NCBI GenBank assembly: GCA_937132085.1
Contig: CAKZNV010000134.1
Span: 1 to 51,709 of the forward strand
Origin: an uncultured Rubritalea sp.
Lineage (GTDB): Bacteria > Verrucomicrobiota > Verrucomicrobiia > Verrucomicrobiales > Akkermansiaceae
Reading direction: 5' to 3'
DNA length: 51,709 nucleotides
The position numbers and the translations under genes were made by a program. Under the pieces are notes generated by a model that searched no databases, was not told the origin of the DNA, and was given only the letters and a program-made list of their open reading frames with translations. Numbering within the stretch: position 1 is the first letter of the stretch; each line of letters starts with the position of its first letter. Below, piece after piece: positions 32,531 through 41,900 of the stretch.

Positions 32531-33382
32531 ATGGCAGGATTTTTCAAGAAACTCATAAACAAGATCACCAACAAAGCGGAAATCGACTGGGACGAGCTAG
32601 AAGCTGATCTCATCTCCGCTGACCTAGGTGCACGTCTCACCATGACTATTGTGGACGAGCTCCAGTCACTTGGTAGAAAAGTCAACTCTGACGACATCGT
32701 AGACACTGCCAAGAAACACATTTCTCAGATCCTCCCTGCTGATCTTCCAGAGCTCCAGCCACGCACCGATGGCAAGCCTCACGTCCTCCTCATGGTAGGC
32801 GTCAACGGCACAGGCAAAACTACCTCTACTGCCAAGCTAGCTACCTATCTTAAAAGCCAAGGCCACAGCGTCATGGTCGCAGCTGCTGACACCTTCCGTG
32901 CAGCCGCTGTAGAGCAGCTCCAAGTCTGGGCTGAGCGTCTCGACATCCCTATCACCGCGGGAGCCCCAAATGCTGATCCTTCATCAGTCTGCTACACAGC
33001 TCACCAGAGATGTATCGCTGAAGGCATCGATTTCCTCATCTGCGACACAGCAGGACGTCTCCACACCAGGCACAACCTCATGGAAGAGCTCTCCAAGATA
33101 GAGCGAACCATCGCCAAGCAAGACGAGACAGCTCCACACACCAAGCTCATCGTAGTCGATGCCACAACAGGCTCCAATGCTCTCCAACAAGCTCTACAGT
33201 TCAACAAAGCCATCACACTCGACGGCCTAGTAGTCACCAAACTCGACGGATCAGGCAAAGGCGGCATCATCGTCTCTATCTACCAAGAACTCGGCATCCC
33301 AGCCCGCTTCATCGGCCTAGGAGAAGAAGCTAAACAGTTCAAGATCTTCAGAAAAGACGAGTTCACTCAAGAAATTATGTAG
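32531..33382 (+). CDS. ftsY: Signal recognition particle receptor FtsY
   Basis: 283 residues: the N and G domains of FtsY without the long acidic A domain seen in Escherichia coli. G1 GVNGTGKT at 90-97, DTFRAAAVEQLQVWAERL, G3 DTAGRLHTRHNLM, G4 TKLDGSGKGG and the closing GLGEEAKQFKIFRKDEF. It docks SRP-ribosome complexes at the membrane by GTP-dependent pairing with Ffh. The gene ends 7 bp before the convergent end of the 33390 gene. Confidence 0.96.
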   Translation: MAGFFKKLINKITNKAEIDWDELEADLISADLGARLTMTIVDELQSLGRKVNSDDIVDTAKKHISQILPADLPELQPRTDGKPHVLLMVGVNGTGKTTSTAKLATYLKSQGHSVMVAAADTFRAAAVEQLQVWAERLDIPITAGAPNADPSSVCYTAHQRCIAEGIDFLICDTAGRLHTRHNLMEELSKIERTIAKQDETAPHTKLIVVDATTGSNALQQALQFNKAITLDGLVVTKLDGSGKGGIIVSIYQELGIPARFIGLGEEAKQFKIFRKDEFTQEIM

Positions 33383-33389
33383 ACAAATA

Positions 33390-34115
33390 CTACTCAACAA
33401 CCTCAGTAAAAGTGATCCCGTGATAGCTGACTCTGTTGAATTTTTTGTTCCAGCCAAACACACAGATTTCTCTTCTAGTAGGTCGTAGAACAACCGTTGA
33501 GGCGCTGAGCAACTTCCATTGTTTGCTACCCTTATCTAGATACCCATAACTAGTTGCTACATTAACCGCTTTTTTCAGATTCTTGGCATCATAAATCTTA
33601 GACGACCTTGGTTTCACACGTAACTTCTTGTCTCCTAATTTCACCACAATCTCAGTCGGTGATAAATTAATGTAGAGGTAGTCACCACCTTTAAACTTCG
33701 TAAGGTCTTGCACAGAGGTCGAATAAACCTGCGTTGAACCTGTCTTCTTCGCTTCAGCTGGACTGAGAATGATCAGCGAATCTTTTGAAGTCGTTTTCAC
33801 TACTGCTTTTGCAATTACCTGATAGGGATCTTCTCCTTCAGCTGGATTTTCTTTTAACTCCACTACTTCTACGATCCCAGATGCTGTGAGTTTTATCGGA
33901 TCACTTGCTGAGCGCTTTGACAACTCTACCTGCTGAATTTTTTTCCCGGTGCGCACCGTAATCGGATTCTTAAACCCTTTGGGAAAACTAGTGCAGACAA
34001 AGTAGGCTTTCTTGCCTCTCGGCTGACGTGGATTCTCGCTATCATCAGCTTGGGCAGCGAGGAATTGGCTACCTGCTAGAAGGTATAAAAATGCCAGTAG
34101 TATGTTCTTAATCAT
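33390..34115 (-). CDS. Small secreted protein of the prepilin cassette, copy 1
   Basis: 241 residues with a signal peptide (MIKNILLAFLYLLAGSQFLAAQA). The mature region is basic and beta-rich. Its C-terminal half (FKGGDYLYINLSPTEIVVKL, KKLRVKPRSSKI, WKLLSASTVVLRPTRREICVF, VSYHGI) aligns with the copy 2 protein at 38193 (FKAGQRKVFNLSRVPIKIKY, VVLIKPREQKNL, WRKFLSSRWV, LIYHGL). It starts 18 bp after the giant prepilin-like gene at 34134, so the two form an operon. No known domain is recognised. Likely exported and partnered with the giant protein. Confidence 0.8.
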   Translation of the reverse strand: MIKNILLAFLYLLAGSQFLAAQADDSENPRQPRGKKAYFVCTSFPKGFKNPITVRTGKKIQQVELSKRSASDPIKLTASGIVEVVELKENPAEGEDPYQVIAKAVVKTTSKDSLIILSPAEAKKTGSTQVYSTSVQDLTKFKGGDYLYINLSPTEIVVKLGDKKLRVKPRSSKIYDAKNLKKAVNVATSYGYLDKGSKQWKLLSASTVVLRPTRREICVFGWNKKFNRVSYHGITFTEVVE

Positions 34116-34133
34116 AATAAAATGGTGCAGTGA

Positions 34134-37100
34134 TTAGACTTCATTCGGTGATAGCCAATGGAAACTTTGGATTCTGAATCTACGGCCAAATCTTCGGTTT
34201 AGCTCAGTCAGTTCTGCATTATCTTTAAATAGACCATTCTTATCGATGAGACGAGCTGGAACAGAAGCGTCGTTAGCTGGATCACAGTAATCAGGGTAAC
34301 GCTGAACGATCGCCTCGCACCATGCACGTGCTACTACTTTGCCGTTAGCATCAAGCGATTCTCCATAAGCACGGATACGGAAAGTATCATCGCGGACAGT
34401 AAGCGTATTCCCTATTGGCTTGAGCAGATCTGACTGAATAATATACCCAGGAATAGCAGTAAACCTAGAACCGACAGCCGCCTCCGGAGTTTTATAGTCA
34501 TGGTCACCCAGCTGCTTGTTCGTGATCATGTAGTCAGGACCATTTTTGAATTTATAGTTAATGGACTTAGAATCTGGTGATTTATCATCGTAATCAATGG
34601 CACTCTGAAGCGCACCCATCGTTCCTAATTTGTCATCAGAGAGTCTACGATTAATAAACTCTGAGTAGTTCAGGAATGGTCCACGAAGCTTGACTTGTTT
34701 AACACATTCTTCAGCGAGCTTTAGAAGTTGTTCATCAGTGAGGTAACGAACTCCAGTCCATGAGATAGTGTCGTCAGTGAGAGTCACACCGTGCTCTGGA
34801 GATCCCATTTCTTGCTCAGAAATCTCTGTATTGAATCGTGATAAAGCAATTTTACTATCCGATGGCACCTTTATCTTTTTAAGCTCACCATTATCACGGT
34901 AGACCAGTTCACGAGATCGAATACCTGTGAACAGAGCATACCACGCATCGACTGAGGTGCTGTTTACATTGAACATACCTTCGACCATCAGATACTTTGC
35001 AGACTTGAGGTAACCATCTTGCGCCTTGAGTTCGGCCTTAATTGTCTCTGCTACACCCTCGTTCCTGATAAAATGTAATCGGTTATTGGCTCCTACTTTC
35101 CCTTTTGAAAACATTTGGTCAATATTCTCATCCAAACTGAGTGCGGCATCAGCTCCCGTGCGGACTTGATCAGCCAGAGAGGAAACGTAGTAGTCATCCC
35201 AGAGGGCATCGTTGAGTAAGAAAGTGTGATCCCAGTAATCGTTGTAAACTTTGTTGTCTCGCTCAGTCGTGTTATTTGACCAGCTTGAGACATCTTGGCT
35301 TTTAGAGTTATCCACATACCGATAGACATCCGTGCGTGGAAGCATTGGGTGAATGAACGAGTTTCCTAATCCTCCACCAGTGACACCACTCTGATAATTC
35401 ATTTCCTTCATTACTGCACCGCTAAATGAGCTCCAAGCTCCACCTCCTCCAACAGCAATCTGATTTTGATGCGTCCAGCCTGGATTAGTTCTCATGTTAG
35501 AAAATCCTGCTATGCTAGAAATCGGTGCAGTCGGTAACTCCAGCATGACTGCTGCTGTCACTTTCTCATGGGGTGAAGAGCCAGATCCAAGAAAGGCATT
35601 ATCACCAAGGTGAGGCACTACTTTTGGCATATCAGCCCCAGACATAGCACCAAAATGCATTGTGTATGGATTATCGAGACGCTGAGTATGAGCTGTTTTT
35701 TTATCTTGGGAAATATACTGAGCACTGCCGAAGTAGTATGGAGGCGCTTGGAGCCAATTCTTGGAACGCCAGTCTTGCTCCCAATCAATACTCTCATATT
35801 CTAATTCTGATGAAGTCTTTACCGCAAATTGGTTAAAGGCAAACGGCAAAGGGTCATTATCAGCAAACTGCCACTTCCCAATCTCCGTTGAGCCTTTAGG
35901 GTTAATCGGTGTGTTGACTTGGTCTTTCTGAAACCAATCGTGAGCATACATGGTAGGTAGCCAGCTACCATACCCACCAAAGAAAAACGGTGTATTGAGC
36001 GCACCTGGTGTGTTACCGAACCAAACATTTCCTGATTGATTCGCAGGATTAGCAAAGGTCAGAGCGATCCCAGGTTTCTGAGTAGAAGAGACATTTTTGT
36101 GAATAAGCATCTTATCTCCGCCGATGGCTTGAGGGTCAAAACCCGGTAAGAATAATGTCTGCTTACCTGTGCCATTACCATTGCTTCTATAGGAAAACAT
36201 TCTTAGCTCACCTGGTTTAAAAACAATTTGGCTAGAGCTGTCATCACTAAAAAATGAACCGTAATCAGATTTGAGATCAATGCTAACTGGATTTAAACCA
36301 CCATTTGGGACTCCGTTGAGGTAACGATAGAATCCTAAAGGTAGAATTTTATACGGTAGAGAAAGCGCTCCAAGATCGCGGTTATTCATTCTAAGCTCTA
36401 CATTATACGGATTCCAAAACGTATAAACGGGAGTGTATACGAGATAGCAATTATATTTCTTGGGATTCGAATCAGGCACCGCAATACTCTGTAGGCTATA
36501 TATAAAGGTAAGCTTAGCCATAATTGGTAATCTCGCATAGGTGTTTGATCCTTTCCAACTATCTCTATACTTTGATGAAACTACATTGGTGTAAGGTTTA
36601 TAATTATCCCATTTTAAATTACCACCACCTTGAGTTCCTTCATTAGTAGCATCACTGTTTTTACGATACATGCGGTAGAAGTGGCGCAAGCGAGTCCATG
36701 AGGCAAAGTGTCTGCCAGGTCTCGTAGGATTTTTCCCAGCTAAATCCTGACTCATAGGCCGTATAGATGGTTCTCTAATATCGTTGAGTTTAAATTTATA
36801 AGAAGAGGGCAAATTATCTCCATCTAGCAAGAGGCTAAGATCTTTTTTAAGAGCTCCTGTTCTGGTGCTAGTCATAAGGCCTTTGCCATGTGCAGTAAGA
36901 TCATAAAAGTGATTATTTACAGTCTCACTCGCCACCATCGCTGGGCGAAGTGACTGGAGAGTGATGAGCTTTTCAGAAATATTTTCATTCGTGATTACAC
37001 CATCGAAACCTTCCAGACTGCTTACACCTACTTCAGAGGAAGTGCCTTGTGATGTTTCAAGTGAGCTTGCTGATGCTACAACCGCGTCCTTAAAAGTATT

Positions 37101-37760
37101 AATTTTAGCCTTATGGTTTTCTGGCCCTATCCACCATGCGTAACGACCATTTTTGTCAGCCTTTTTTAGGTAAGCACGCGTAATTTTATGTTGCTCAGTA
37201 TCTGCCTGCTTGCCGAGCGATCCCTCACCCACCACGACAATAGAGTTATCACTACTCAGAGCTGTAAACGGAGCGTTGATATCCTGAATCTGATCATCAG
37301 GAAGAGAGACTAGCCATCTACGGAACATTGGTGAACGTCGATCCACATAAGTGTCAGAAATATCCAAGGACAATGGACTACCATGATCATCTATAATTTC
37401 GTATTCATTATTTAGCCAACCACCCCAAGCATTGTAGCTAGCCATCCAGTGTGATTGCTCTAACCCATCAATCTCTGCAGTGTCTGTATCAGTATCAAAA
37501 AGAGCAGACTCAGCACTGACTCTCATATCTGGTCCCATCTCTTTCTGAAGTTCACCTATTGCGATCATCAGAGCTAATCTAGCATTGGCATTTGCTTCAA
37601 GCTGCGCCTGACTGGAGTAGGCTGAGCGAGTGCTAACACTGCTAATACTGAGCATCGCTAGAGCCACTAGCATCAACAAGCTCATTACTAAAATACTTGA
37701 AATTAACGCAAACCCTGAAGGTCTCTTCGTTGAACGATTTTTATGTGTTTTAAACTTCAT
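34134..37760 (-). CDS. Giant prepilin-like protein (Verru_Chthon cassette A type), copy 1
   Basis: 1208 residues. The N-terminus is basic with RPSGFALISSILVMSLLMLV: a type IV prepilin signal with cleavage after Gly and no Glu at +5, as in PilX/GspK. Then SSVSTRSAYSSQAQLEANANARLAL, shared with the copy at 38907. Near residue 920 is FNVNSTSVDAWYALFTG, like the NVNTA helix-hairpin of GspK proteins; LRGPFLNYSEFINRRL and the C-terminus LNRRFGRRFRIQSFHWL are also shared by both copies. The size and N-terminus match Verru_Chthon cassette protein A; cassette members B-D are not here. It may be exported through a pilus or type II system tip, or act as a large surface protein. Confidence 0.88.
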   Translation of the reverse strand: MKFKTHKNRSTKRPSGFALISSILVMSLLMLVALAMLSISSVSTRSAYSSQAQLEANANARLALMIAIGELQKEMGPDMRVSAESALFDTDTDTAEIDGLEQSHWMASYNAWGGWLNNEYEIIDDHGSPLSLDISDTYVDRRSPMFRRWLVSLPDDQIQDINAPFTALSSDNSIVVVGEGSLGKQADTEQHKITRAYLKKADKNGRYAWWIGPENHKAKINTFKDAVVASASSLETSQGTSSEVGVSSLEGFDGVITNENISEKLITLQSLRPAMVASETVNNHFYDLTAHGKGLMTSTRTGALKKDLSLLLDGDNLPSSYKFKLNDIREPSIRPMSQDLAGKNPTRPGRHFASWTRLRHFYRMYRKNSDATNEGTQGGGNLKWDNYKPYTNVVSSKYRDSWKGSNTYARLPIMAKLTFIYSLQSIAVPDSNPKKYNCYLVYTPVYTFWNPYNVELRMNNRDLGALSLPYKILPLGFYRYLNGVPNGGLNPVSIDLKSDYGSFFSDDSSSQIVFKPGELRMFSYRSNGNGTGKQTLFLPGFDPQAIGGDKMLIHKNVSSTQKPGIALTFANPANQSGNVWFGNTPGALNTPFFFGGYGSWLPTMYAHDWFQKDQVNTPINPKGSTEIGKWQFADNDPLPFAFNQFAVKTSSELEYESIDWEQDWRSKNWLQAPPYYFGSAQYISQDKKTAHTQRLDNPYTMHFGAMSGADMPKVVPHLGDNAFLGSGSSPHEKVTAAVMLELPTAPISSIAGFSNMRTNPGWTHQNQIAVGGGGAWSSFSGAVMKEMNYQSGVTGGGLGNSFIHPMLPRTDVYRYVDNSKSQDVSSWSNNTTERDNKVYNDYWDHTFLLNDALWDDYYVSSLADQVRTGADAALSLDENIDQMFSKGKVGANNRLHFIRNEGVAETIKAELKAQDGYLKSAKYLMVEGMFNVNSTSVDAWYALFTGIRSRELVYRDNGELKKIKVPSDSKIALSRFNTEISEQEMGSPEHGVTLTDDTISWTGVRYLTDEQLLKLAEECVKQVKLRGPFLNYSEFINRRLSDDKLGTMGALQSAIDYDDKSPDSKSINYKFKNGPDYMITNKQLGDHDYKTPEAAVGSRFTAIPGYIIQSDLLKPIGNTLTVRDDTFRIRAYGESLDANGKVVARAWCEAIVQRYPDYCDPANDASVPARLIDKNGLFKDNAELTELNRRFGRRFRIQSFHWLSPNEV

Positions 37761-37790
37761 ATAACAGCTTGTTGGTTTTCAAAAAGCACG

Positions 37791-38010
37791 CATTTGTATA
37801 AAACGCCTAAATACAGTATATACTTTGTATACACCAAATCAAGTTAGTAATCGTATGACAAACTCCGTGAGATTTCCCCTTATTCTATACTTAAAGACCA
37901 TACTGGCTTAAAAAACGTTACATTTTTTCTCAGTATGACCTTATTTTTTCTCAGTATGACCTTATTAATAGTGAGGGTTTCCCCGTCAAAAGTTAACATC
38001 TTTTATTCAA
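37791..38010 (-). promoter_or_regulatory. Conserved upstream region of prepilin cassette 1
   Basis: The 432-bp gap between the giant gene (37760) and the 38193 gene contains blocks shared with the gap upstream of copy 2: CATTTGTAT at 37791 (31 bp from the start; 42396 in copy 2), AACGCCT at 37802 and 42414, the block ACCATACTGGCTTAAAAAACG near 37897 (related sequence near 42503) and TCAAAAGTTAACATCTTTTATT near 37987 (42577). On the minus strand TATACAAATG could be the -10. The rest of the gap holds a 21-bp tandem repeat and a hairpin; no gene is seen. Confidence 0.55.
37922..37963. repeat. 21-bp tandem duplication
   Basis: ATTTTTTCTCAGTATGACCTT at 37922-37942 is repeated exactly at 37943-37963, then a partial ATT. 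It lies upstream of the giant prepilin-like gene. CATACTG (near 37902) and CAGTATG in each copy are inverted to each other, so the unit may be a regulatory site or a product of slippage. Confidence 0.75.
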
Positions 38011-38127
38011 TGAGTTTGATTAACCAATTGCAGCAGATCAAAAAGTGTGGGGGCACAGTTGATCACAACTATGGGGCAAAAGCTGACAAAGCAGCATGAT
38101 ATGATACTTCGCAGAACTTTAGAGTAA

Positions 38128-38158
38128 GAAAAAGGAGAACCTGAATATCAAGTCCCCC
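38128..38158 (-). terminator. Probable terminator after prepilin cassette 2
   Basis: On the minus strand GGGGGACTTG (38158-38149) pairs with CAGGTTCTCC (38143-38134) around a five-base loop, with three wobble pairs, and is followed by five T (38133-38129). It is 35 bp downstream of the 38193 gene stop. Confidence 0.5.
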
Positions 38159-38192
38159 TCTATTTTATAAATCGACTCTCCAATCGACCAAC

Positions 38193-38897
38193 CTAATTAG
38201 CGCTCCCAGTCGCTATGTTCGTCTCAGGTTCAATACTATCCTCTAGTCCATGATAGATCAAAGATTTGGTGGAGGGTTCGGCATACACAAACATAATCGA
38301 GCGAGTGTGTTTATTAGCAACCCATCGAGATGATAAAAACTTTCTCCACTTTTTCTTTTCCTTGTTTGCGAGAAACACTCCTACAACTGGGATATATTCA
38401 CCTTTGAGAGATTTGGGAATGGCCAGATTCTTTTGCTCTCGAGGCTTTATTAGCACTACTTTACCAGCGTATTTGATTTTTATAGGCACTCTGGAAAGAT
38501 TGAAAACTTTGCGTTGTCCAGCTTTGAAATTCGCAGCGCTAGCATCAAGCTGTTGGATACGCCATGGCGCAGAGCCTGATTTCTTTTGCTTGAATAATAG
38601 TCCTATGACTTTTTTAGTTCCACCAGATAGCTTGAATGAACTCATAGGAGTCTGATCTGTAATACTAGAGACAAGTCGGTATCTTTTACCTGCTTTGACC
38701 GTATACTTTGGTGACAGTTGCCAAGACGATAGAGTTACAGAAATAGGCTCCTCCTCCTTCGCTATGAGAAAAAACTCTGTCTGCTTTAGCTTACTTACGC
38801 TAGCAAGCTGGAGTTGAACGTTAACTTCTTTTTTATCATGTTGAGCACTGAGAGTCAGTGGCATCATCATCATTATTGCGGCTAATAAAATTTTCAT
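38193..38897 (-). CDS. Small secreted protein of the prepilin cassette, copy 2
   Basis: 234 residues with a signal peptide (MKILLAAIMMMMPLTLSAQ). Paralogue of the 33390 gene: the C-terminal halves align over about 100 residues (FKAGQRKVFNLSRVPIKIKY, VVLIKPREQKNL, IMFVYAEPSTKSLIYHGL). Basic and probably beta-rich. It follows the giant gene by 9 bp. Divergence at the N-terminal half suggests different partners for the two copies. Function unknown. Confidence 0.8.
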   Translation of the reverse strand: MKILLAAIMMMMPLTLSAQHDKKEVNVQLQLASVSKLKQTEFFLIAKEEEPISVTLSSWQLSPKYTVKAGKRYRLVSSITDQTPMSSFKLSGGTKKVIGLLFKQKKSGSAPWRIQQLDASAANFKAGQRKVFNLSRVPIKIKYAGKVVLIKPREQKNLAIPKSLKGEYIPVVGVFLANKEKKKWRKFLSSRWVANKHTRSIMFVYAEPSTKSLIYHGLEDSIEPETNIATGSAN

Positions 38898-38906
38898 AGG
38901 TTTTGG

Positions 38907-41900
38907 CTATTTGAGGTTAAGGTTTAGCTTCGGAAGCCAATGGAATGAGCTTATTCTGAATTTTCTTCCGAACATTTTATTAAGTTCCGTAATACTCTCA
39001 ATGGCAGTATCACTGGAGTCAGTGGGATCTACAAACTTTGCTGTCCTCTGAACGACTGCTTTACATCTAGCAGTTGCTACAATTTTCCCTCTAGCATCCT
39101 TACTCTCACCATAAGCATAGATGGTAAATGTATCTCCACGTGCTGTGATAATAGGAGCGAGAGGCGTAAGTATGTCTGCTTGGCTCACGTAACCTGGAAT
39201 TCCTCTAGCTCGTGGCATCCCATCTCCATCAGGTCCGTCCACTGCTGCTTTGTTAGTAAATTTAGCATCTGGGAAATCGGCTGACTTAAATAATTCAGAT
39301 CGATACTCTTCGTTAATACTGACTGATTTATATTCAAGCGCGGCCTGCAGTGCTCCATAAACAGATTTGCCATCTCCAGTGTCTACACGTTGACGATTCA
39401 CAAACTCTGAGAGAGATCTAAATGGACCACGTAGCTTGATTTCTTTTACGATGGCCTCAGCTAGTTCGTCTATTTGATCTTTGCTGAGTTCACGATAGCC
39501 ATTGAATCCATCAGTATATGCATCTCCAGCCTCATCGATTGACACTCCATTTGGCATAGTGAAACGAGACACAAAGTATTTATCAGTAGTTTTGATCTTC
39601 ATCTGAGAACCAGCAAGTGGGCTTTGTGTTGGTATTTTTACTTTCAATGTCGACGCTAACAGAAGTTTCCAAACCTCAGGTGAGGTATTATTAATGTTCA
39701 CTCCTCCCAACAGACCAAGATGAGCAGGAAGTATTTTGTGCGCATCGACCGTTGGCTTATCCACATCTATCAGTAGTTCTTCTAGTGTATCTTTTTCTAA
39801 ATCAGTATTAGGAATAATGCGGTCATTGGGTAGCGAGCGTTTGTGATCAAAAAAGTCTGTGTATACTTCTTTCAGGCTACGAGCAGTTCCAGCTGACTTA
39901 AACCAAGGAGTATCTTGAGGTGCTAGCGTGGTGAATGTGTATGAATCCCAGATCAGAGAATTGGCAGCCCAAAGACGATCAGTCATCGGCTTATAACCTG
40001 ATATCAAACCACTCGAATCCCCTTTTGCCACCAAGGCATACTCTCTGTTTTCAGTGAGGACCGTTGATGATAACCAAGGGTGAGCCCAAGAATTGCCAAT
40101 ACCAAATGTCCAAGTAGGAGTATGAGGGTGAATAGAATCATGCTTCCAACCGATGTCCTGTAAAGGCAAATGCTGTAACTGCCCCAGTGAGTGTAACGGT
40201 GTGAAAGGAAGCTCACAAAGTGTCAGATAAGATGAGCCTCGTGCCGGATTCTTACTGTAGCCCATCACATCGTGCATTCCGTCAGCATCATCAGTAACAT
40301 GGAGATGTTTACTGAGATCTGTTTCTCCTCGTAGCGGAGTAAAGCTATACTGCATAGGAGATGCTTGTCTCCCGCTCTTTAAATCCTCACCAGTAGCCGC
40401 GTAGTGAGGAGTCACATTCATGCGGTGTGGGTAGTCAAATGCCCAGAGCAAACCCGGCTGCTCAGTGTGATCAGCAGACTTGGTCCCTAACTCAACAATA
40501 GCTAACGGCCAAGGTGAGTCTTTCAATGAGCCGAGTGTCTTTCCCTTCATGATGCCTTCACCACCTGTAAGAATATCTCTATATCGGTCTAGCTTGAATG
40601 CCCAATTATGAAACTTAGTCGATCTATAGTTACCTATGTCATCTAACCAACCATCAAAATGCTGACTACTTTTCCAATTATTATTGAAAAAGTTATCACT
40701 GGCAAACAAGCTGATATCTACTGTGGTGCCTACACCACCTTCTATCCCTGTATCTCCTGTTGAGAAGTTTGCGAGTTGAGCTGTATTTTGAAACCATTCA
40801 TTAATGAAGTTCATATTGCCATAGTTTGAGTTCGATGGATCAGGAAACAGCACCTTGGTCTCACCTGGCCTGAACTTCAAAGAACCTTTACCAGTCGCTT
40901 CACCAAATCTATAGGTAGAGTTCCCCCCTAGTCTTTTTTCTATAGTCGCCCCACCTACTGTCACCTTGTAGTCAATCGCATGTCCCCGACTACGGCACCA
41001 GGCTCTTGGTAGCTCTACATCCACATTGTAAGGATTCCAAAACGTCAGCACCGGGTATGAGATAAACTCCAATTTTAAAACATTCGCATCACCAGGTTTA
41101 GCAACAGCTCTCACGTAAATTATATCTCTCGCTCGGGTGATCACCGGAACTAAGCGTAGTGAGTGACCATAGCCAGCCCAATATCGGTCTGTCACATCAT
41201 CCTCGTTGTTAGTTTTTACACGATGTGTGGTTCTTCCTGTTTGGAGAGACACATTCGTAGAATCATTGACTAGTGGAGTCTTCGTCTTCGTCCCCATGTG
41301 GCTTGACTGATAATAGCGATGAATAAGTGACATTGGGAGGGTGTCATGGTTTACAGATTCAGCAGTAGTCGAGAGTTCTATATCACTAAATTTTCGTTGA
41401 TTCACAGACAAGCGCCCCCCCCATCTAGATGGTAAATCCTGCATCATCTTGTAGTCTGCTGGTAACTCTTTCTCATCTAGCTCTAGCAGCATATTTAGAC
41501 AATGCTTCCAGCCCCCCTTTTTTACATCAGTCAGTAGAGACATTGAATGAGGTGTTAGGTAGCTATCTAGATCTTCCTTTTTGCCTGTAATTTTCTCAAT
41601 CAAGTGCAGTTGCTCACTTGTAACATACTTATCTAGGGCTGTCCCAGCAGCATCAAGATTTTTCAAACTATCTAGAGTCTCATGACTATGGAGACCTGAC
41701 AACCCAGAGCGGACCAAAGCATCTGCCACTTTCCCACCAACAACCTCTGTTACCTGGTGAGTATTTGCTAAACGATATTTCATACTCTCATCAGCAATCC
41801 CCCAGGCATAGGCTCCATTAGCAACTGGTATTCTATCAGCCTTTAGTCTTTGGTTCACATCGGAGTGAGCAGTAAGAGCTATCTCATCAAGAAATACTCC

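Noticed and set aside
38040-38075. Palindrome AGTTGATCACAACT as an IS end
   Set aside because: The stem is only 5 bp and no transposase remnant or target duplication is near.
41406-41423. Homopolymer C run inside the giant gene as a phase-variation tract
   Set aside because: The run is only about seven C and the frame continues correctly on both sides; nothing else suggests slippage.
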